Shown here piece by piece: positions 7,424-10,373 of a stretch of DNA of 10,373 nucleotides. The notes beneath the pieces are model-generated. The model ran no database searches. It had not been told where the DNA came from and saw nothing but the letters and a program-made list of their open reading frames with translations. The position numbers and the translations under genes are program-made. The number at the start of each line of letters is the position of its first letter. Position 1 is the stretch's first letter. The DNA is taken from the NCBI GenBank assembly GCA_946405115.1, contig CAMJGB010000056.1:1-10373 (forward strand), in the 5' to 3' direction. This stretch comes from an uncultured Clostridia bacterium. Its GTDB lineage: Bacteria; Bacillota; Clostridia; Saccharofermentanales; Saccharofermentanaceae.

Positions 7424-8409
7424 TCATTTACCTCACTTTCAACCGTCTGTGTCTGCTCTGCTTCCGCTTCTGTTGCCTCTGTCGCCGCTGTTGTCTCCTG
7501 AACCGCTGCTTCCTCAGTAGCTTCTGTAGATGCCACTGTAGTCTCAGGTGTTCCGGTCTCTGCGGCTGCCGTGGTCTCGGTCGCAGTGCCTCCGCCGTAA
7601 TTTGCCGCATAGGCTTCGATTATCGCCGCTACCTCCGGATCATCCTTCCTGTCATCTAACTGAGCAATGAGGAAATCCAGTCTTTCTGTTGTATCCTCGC
7701 TGTTCTTCACCTTAGCCCAGGTCGGGATTATCACGAAGAATATGAGCGCACATAAAGCTCCTGCGATCAATACTCCGGTTATTATCTTTACTGCAAGACG
7801 CATATTATCTGCCGGAGTTCTTACACTCTCGACATTAACGTCATCACTCATCTCATCGCCGCCGGAGCTGCTTCGCATCATTACGTCGCGTCTCTCCTTC
7901 TCAGTAGCCATCTTAAAGTCGCTCTTGCCGGAAGAAGCACGCATCAGGATGGGTGCCTGCATACCGGTTCTGGCGGTGGTCTTGGAATCACCGTCTGCGA
8001 CCATGGATGAGATGTTCTTCTTGTGTCTCTTTACTTCAGGAATGGAAGCGGGCTCATTCTCGTCCGCTCTTATCATCTTCATTGCTTCCTGGGCAACAGT
8101 TAAGTGCTGTTCTGAAGCAAGTGAATTGTTAACCGCGTATTCAATGGCATCAGATGCTCTCTTAAAGCTCTTCTCTCTTGCAAGACAAAGGCCGTATACA
8201 AGAGCTGTATCACCCCATGTGGGATACTTCGTAATCAAAGGCTTAAGGATTATCTGTGCGACATCTGTGCCGTCCTTCTGTGCATTTATAAGTGCGCGAT
8301 TGAACTGCTTAACAGCATAGGCTTTATCTTCAGCACTCATATCGTAGAGGATCATATCTTTCTCCTCTACAGGTCGGAGCATCAGCGCCAGTTGTCTGTA
8401 ATCGTGCAT
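7420..8409 (-). CDS. Unrecognised single-pass membrane protein with TPR-like N-terminus and Thr/Glu/Ala-rich tail
   Basis: I do not recognise a named family. In order the 329 residues show: a helical, TPR-like region (about 24-115, with PLITKYPTWGDTALVYGLCLAREKSFKRASDAIEYAVNNS resembling paired TPR helices); a polar, probably disordered linker (116-203) with two similar stretches, MRASSG (156-161) and MRSSSG (178-183); one membrane helix (about 205-228); a short charged, helix-prone segment (236-268); and a low-complexity tail (275-329) without Lys or Arg. There is no N-terminal signal peptide, so the likely topology is N-terminus in the cytoplasm and tail outside. The start at 8409 is supported by GAGAGG 6 nt upstream and overlaps folC by 28 bp. 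A later ATG at 8382 touches the folC stop as TGATG but lacks a ribosome-binding site. The gene ends in an ATGA overlap with thrC. A scaffold or envelope role is only a guess. Confidence 0.85.
   Translation of the reverse strand: MHDYRQLALMLRPVEEKDMILYDMSAEDKAYAVKQFNRALINAQKDGTDVAQIILKPLITKYPTWGDTALVYGLCLAREKSFKRASDAIEYAVNNSLASEQHLTVAQEAMKMIRADENEPASIPEVKRHKKNISSMVADGDSKTTARTGMQAPILMRASSGKSDFKMATEKERRDVMMRSSSGGDEMSDDVNVESVRTPADNMRLAVKIITGVLIAGALCALIFFVIIPTWAKVKNSEDTTERLDFLIAQLDDRKDDPEVAAIIEAYAANYGGGTATETTAAAETGTPETTVASTEATEEAAVQETTAATEATEAEAEQTQTVESEVNE
7423..7587 (-). repeat. Low-complexity Thr-Glu-Ala coding repeat
   Basis: This stretch encodes the last 55 residues of the TPR-like protein. 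Thr (16), Glu (14) and Ala (13) make up 43 of them, with short recurring units such as STEATEE, TAATEATEAEAE and ETTA. At the DNA level it is a degenerate run of ACA/GCA/GAG-type codons rather than a perfect tandem repeat. Such tails can act as extended, negatively charged spacers on the outer side of the membrane, and the coding DNA may vary in length between strains. Confidence 0.65.
7431..7434 (-). promoter_or_regulatory. Ribosome-binding site of thrC inside the upstream coding region
   Basis: The minus strand reads GTGAGGTAAATGAATGAAATAC. GAGG lies 7 nt before the thrC ATG and within the last codons of the TPR-like gene, whose stop codon forms an ATGA overlap with that ATG. An earlier ATG 4 nt upstream is out of the thrC frame. 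Confidence 0.65.
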
Positions 8410-9773
8410 AACTTACCTCTCACCTCGCCTAACAAGTACAAGGACCCGGTCACCAGCAAAGGAACCCCGTCCTCCCTTGTCTTACGACAGGCTTCGGATA
8501 CACCTTCCAAGGCGCTGTCACAAGAAACAGGCATAATCGAGTTATTATACACTAAATTGATCATTTTAGAAAGGGCGGCAGGGTCCATTGAACGGGCATT
8601 ATTCACCTTTACCGTGTACACTTCCACGGGGTCAAGACCGCCTTCCTTATACGTCTCTATCATGCCCTGAACGTTCTTATCAGCCATAACGCCCATAACA
8701 AGGCGGAACCTGAGGTCAGCGAAGCGTCCGTTACACATCTCCTTAAGGGTCGCCATAAGGCTCTCGGCACACTGAACATTGTGTCCTCCGTCAAGGATCA
8801 CGGGAGGGTTCACCGACAAAAGCTCAGCTCTGCCCTTCCATCTTGCCTTAGAGATGCCCTCAGTAAGCACGTCTTCCTCAAGACCGAATACATCCTTCAG
8901 CACTGTTATGGCAAGAGTTGCATTAAGCACCTGGTGGCGACCGAGAAGGTGCGTCTCATAAAGCTCTGAGTACGCCTCGAAAAGCATCGTGCCGTCGTCG
9001 GTAAACTTGACCGTCACGTCCTGGTCTCTGGCATCAACAAACTTAAGGCTCGACACACCCTTCAAGGAGGCCTGCTCCTCTACGGTACGTCTGATATCTC
9101 CCTTAAGTGAATCTGCGATAAGCATGGAGTCGGGGTCTGAAACAAAAGCAGGACAGCCTTCCTTGAAGATACCCGCCTTCTCCGAAGTAATCTCGGAGAT
9201 CGTATCACCTAATCTGTCCTGGTGATCAAAACCTATGGAAGTAATTACTGTTGCCAAAGGCTTCTCGAATACATTAGTAGAATCGAGTCTTCCTCCAAGT
9301 CCCGTCTCAAGGACAACAACATCAACCTTATTCTCGTTAAACCAAAGATAGCCCAGAGCCGTCATGAGCTCGAACTCCGTAGGATGTTCGAATCCGTTTG
9401 CTGTCATCTCATCAGATGCAGCCTTAACCATTTCAGAAAGACGGTCTATATCCTCCTGGCTTATCTCGCCCTCGGAATCGTCCTCAACAAGTCTGTCGAG
9501 ACCTTCCTTTCCGTCGATTATCCTTAATCTTTCAGAGAAGCGCTCGAGGAAAGGTGATGTGTAAACACCAACCTTATAACCTGCCGCCGCAAGACATGAA
9601 CTTAAGAAAGTCACGACCGATCCCTTACCGTTGGTTCCGGCAACATGAACCACCTTAAGATCCTTCTCGGGATTACCCAACAGCCTGTCAATCTCATTCA
9701 TCCTGTCGAGACCGAGATTGATTCCGAATTTCAAAGACTCAGTTATAAACTCAGGGACCTTACTGTCCGACAT
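8382..9773 (-). CDS. folC: Bifunctional folylpolyglutamate synthase / dihydrofolate synthase
   Basis: A cytoplasmic Mur-ligase-superfamily enzyme that uses ATP to join glutamate to dihydropteroate and/or to extend the gamma-glutamyl tail of folates, retaining the cofactor in the cell. Visible motifs: the P-loop VVHVAGTNGKGSV (41-53), TSPFLERFSERLRI (72-85), ETGLGGRLDSTN (156-167), GFDHQDRLGDTISEITSEKAGIFK (181-204), in which Lys199 occupies the position usually carbamylated in the family, LGRHQVLNATLA (277-288), RWKGRAE (311-317), and ILDGGHN (326-332, more often ILDGAHN) in the C-terminal domain. The length of 463 is slightly above the usual 420-440, partly from an acidic stretch at about 88-105. 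Whether it performs both activities cannot be read from sequence. It overlaps gtrA by 14 bp, with AGGA (9782-9785) 8 nt before its ATG, and the next gene by 28 bp. Confidence 0.96.
   Translation of the reverse strand: MSDSKVPEFITESLKFGINLGLDRMNEIDRLLGNPEKDLKVVHVAGTNGKGSVVTFLSSCLAAAGYKVGVYTSPFLERFSERLRIIDGKEGLDRLVEDDSEGEISQEDIDRLSEMVKAASDEMTANGFEHPTEFELMTALGYLWFNENKVDVVVLETGLGGRLDSTNVFEKPLATVITSIGFDHQDRLGDTISEITSEKAGIFKEGCPAFVSDPDSMLIADSLKGDIRRTVEEQASLKGVSSLKFVDARDQDVTVKFTDDGTMLFEAYSELYETHLLGRHQVLNATLAITVLKDVFGLEEDVLTEGISKARWKGRAELLSVNPPVILDGGHNVQCAESLMATLKEMCNGRFADLRFRLVMGVMADKNVQGMIETYKEGGLDPVEVYTVKVNNARSMDPAALSKMINLVYNNSIMPVSCDSALEGVSEACRKTREDGVPLLVTGSLYLLGEVRGKLCTITDNWR
8416..8421 (-). promoter_or_regulatory. 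Ribosome-binding site deciding the TPR-like gene start
   Basis: The minus strand reads GAGGTGAGAGGTAAGTTATG. GAGAGG lies 6 nt before the ATG at 8409 and is embedded in the end of folC. It supports the longer 329-residue product over the ATG at 8382. Confidence 0.7.
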
Positions 9774-10332
9774 CTTTAACTTCCTTCTTATCTGCTTTTG
9801 ATTTGTCCTTAGCCTTAAATACCAGCCACTTACTCATTATAAAGTTCAAAGTGACAAGCACCACATTATTAAACACTTTTATGACATAAAGGCAGGTACA
9901 GTTAAAAGTTACTAACGTAAACAGCACTTTGTCCTGACTGATGTGCAAATGAGACTCTGTCCAGTAGACCATGAAGGAGAATAAGCCGATCTCTATAACC
10001 ACGAACGTAGACAGTCTTGCAAGAGCAAAACCCAAAAGTTCCAGAAGGTAGTTACCGTGTGATCTGAAAACGAATATCCTGTTAGTCGTATGTGCGGTAA
10101 GGATGGTCGCCACCCATGAAACAAACTGCTTTAAGACAAGCGTAAGATCAAATGCATATCCGAACAGATCTACGGTATGCGGAGTAACAAGCAACAGATC
10201 CATTAATACGAATGCCAGGAAATTCGCAAGCGCAGTAAATATACCCGCGAACGGGTACATTGCTAGCTGTCGGATATTCTCCTGTTTAGGTGTAAGTCTG
10301 TCGCTTCCGAAGAAAACTTCTTTGATTGTCAT
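9760..10332 (-). CDS. GtrA-family polytopic membrane protein
   Basis: A 190-residue protein with four predicted membrane helices (about 24-48, 64-86, 98-123, 140-165) and the paired GtrA motifs TTNRIFVF (82-89) after helix 2 and LNFIMSKWLVF (162-172) after helix 4. Family members are thought to help move lipid-linked sugars across the membrane or to partner glycosyltransferases during decoration of cell-surface polysaccharide. The protein is longer than the typical 120-150 residues, with a 20-residue cytoplasmic N-terminus and a Lys-rich C-terminal tail (174-186). The ATG at 10332 is the only start codon seen in this frame before the window edge, preceded by a modest GAAGAGAG purine run. It probably follows directly on another gene whose end is at the edge. 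The family call is good; the partner and substrate are unknown. Confidence 0.9.
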   Translation of the reverse strand: MTIKEVFFGSDRLTPKQENIRQLAMYPFAGIFTALANFLAFVLMDLLLVTPHTVDLFGYAFDLTLVLKQFVSWVATILTAHTTNRIFVFRSHGNYLLELLGFALARLSTFVVIEIGLFSFMVYWTESHLHISQDKVLFTLVTFNCTCLYVIKVFNNVVLVTLNFIMSKWLVFKAKDKSKADKKEVKDVGQ

Positions 10333-10333
10333 G

Positions 10334-10373
10334 TCACACTCTCTTCGGACGCGGGTTGGTCCTGTTGGCGATT
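10334..10373 (-). other. Probable C-terminal end of an unidentified upstream gene
   Basis: In one minus-strand frame the last 40 bases read IANRTNPRPKRV followed by TGA (10336-10334), one base before the gtrA ATG. Its codons (AAC, CCG, CGT, AAG, AGA) match the choices in neighbouring genes. A second open frame (NRQQDQPASEESVT) ends in a TGA that overlaps the gtrA ATG as ATGA, but uses CAA, CCC and CGC, which fit less well. Too little is present to identify the product; a glycosyltransferase would be a common neighbour of GtrA, but this is not shown here. Confidence 0.3.

Noticed and set aside
7423..7587. Thr/Glu/Ala repeat as a tandem-repeat or CRISPR-like array
   Set aside because: Units are short, degenerate and in frame with a coding region; there are no regular spacers or repeats of constant length.
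7667..8320. 217-codon open frame on the plus strand with hydrophobic, Ser-rich translation
   Set aside because: Antisense to the TPR-like gene, which has a good ribosome-binding site and coupled overlaps; no plus-strand ribosome-binding site or domain seen.
8380..8382. ATG overlapping the folC stop (TGATG) as start of the TPR-like gene
   Set aside because: No Shine-Dalgarno-like sequence precedes it, whereas the ATG at 8409 has GAGAGG 6 nt upstream.

Overview
The window looks like chromosomal core DNA from an anaerobic, low-to-mid-GC Firmicute, most likely a member of the Clostridia. This is inferred from the strong purine-rich Shine-Dalgarno sites, the preference for AAG, AGA and CGT codons, the AGCS-type amino-acid symporter and the 7TM-like membrane GGDEF protein. 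No rRNA or other marker allows a finer call.

All genes lie on the minus strand, so transcription runs from high to low coordinates. In that order they are: the last codons of an unidentified gene (window edge), a GtrA-family membrane protein (9760-10332), the folate enzyme folC (8382-9773), an unrecognised TPR-like single-pass membrane protein with a Thr/Glu/Ala-rich tail (7420-8409), threonine synthase thrC (5918-7423), the carbamoyl-phosphate synthase large subunit carB (2655-5876), a membrane diguanylate cyclase (993-2639) and the first 321 codons of a sodium:alanine-type symporter (1-964, continuing beyond the window).

The genes are packed like one transcription unit. folC overlaps gtrA by 14 bp, the TPR-like gene overlaps folC by 28 bp, and thrC overlaps the TPR-like gene by an ATGA. 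The remaining gaps are 41, about 18 and 28 bp. No convincing promoter, riboswitch, tRNA or intrinsic terminator is visible between them, and there is no gene-free stretch longer than 41 bp. The one clear non-coding structure is a perfect 9-bp hairpin spanning the diguanylate cyclase stop codon just before the symporter ribosome-binding site.

Functionally the run combines anabolic enzymes (one-carbon cofactor, threonine, and carbamoyl phosphate for pyrimidines and arginine) with envelope and signalling proteins (GtrA, the TPR-like protein, the c-di-GMP synthase) and an amino-acid importer. I see no mobile element, CRISPR array, toxin-antitoxin or defence module. The least explained parts are the TPR-like protein between folC and thrC, and the pairing of a c-di-GMP synthase with an amino-acid symporter downstream of carB.
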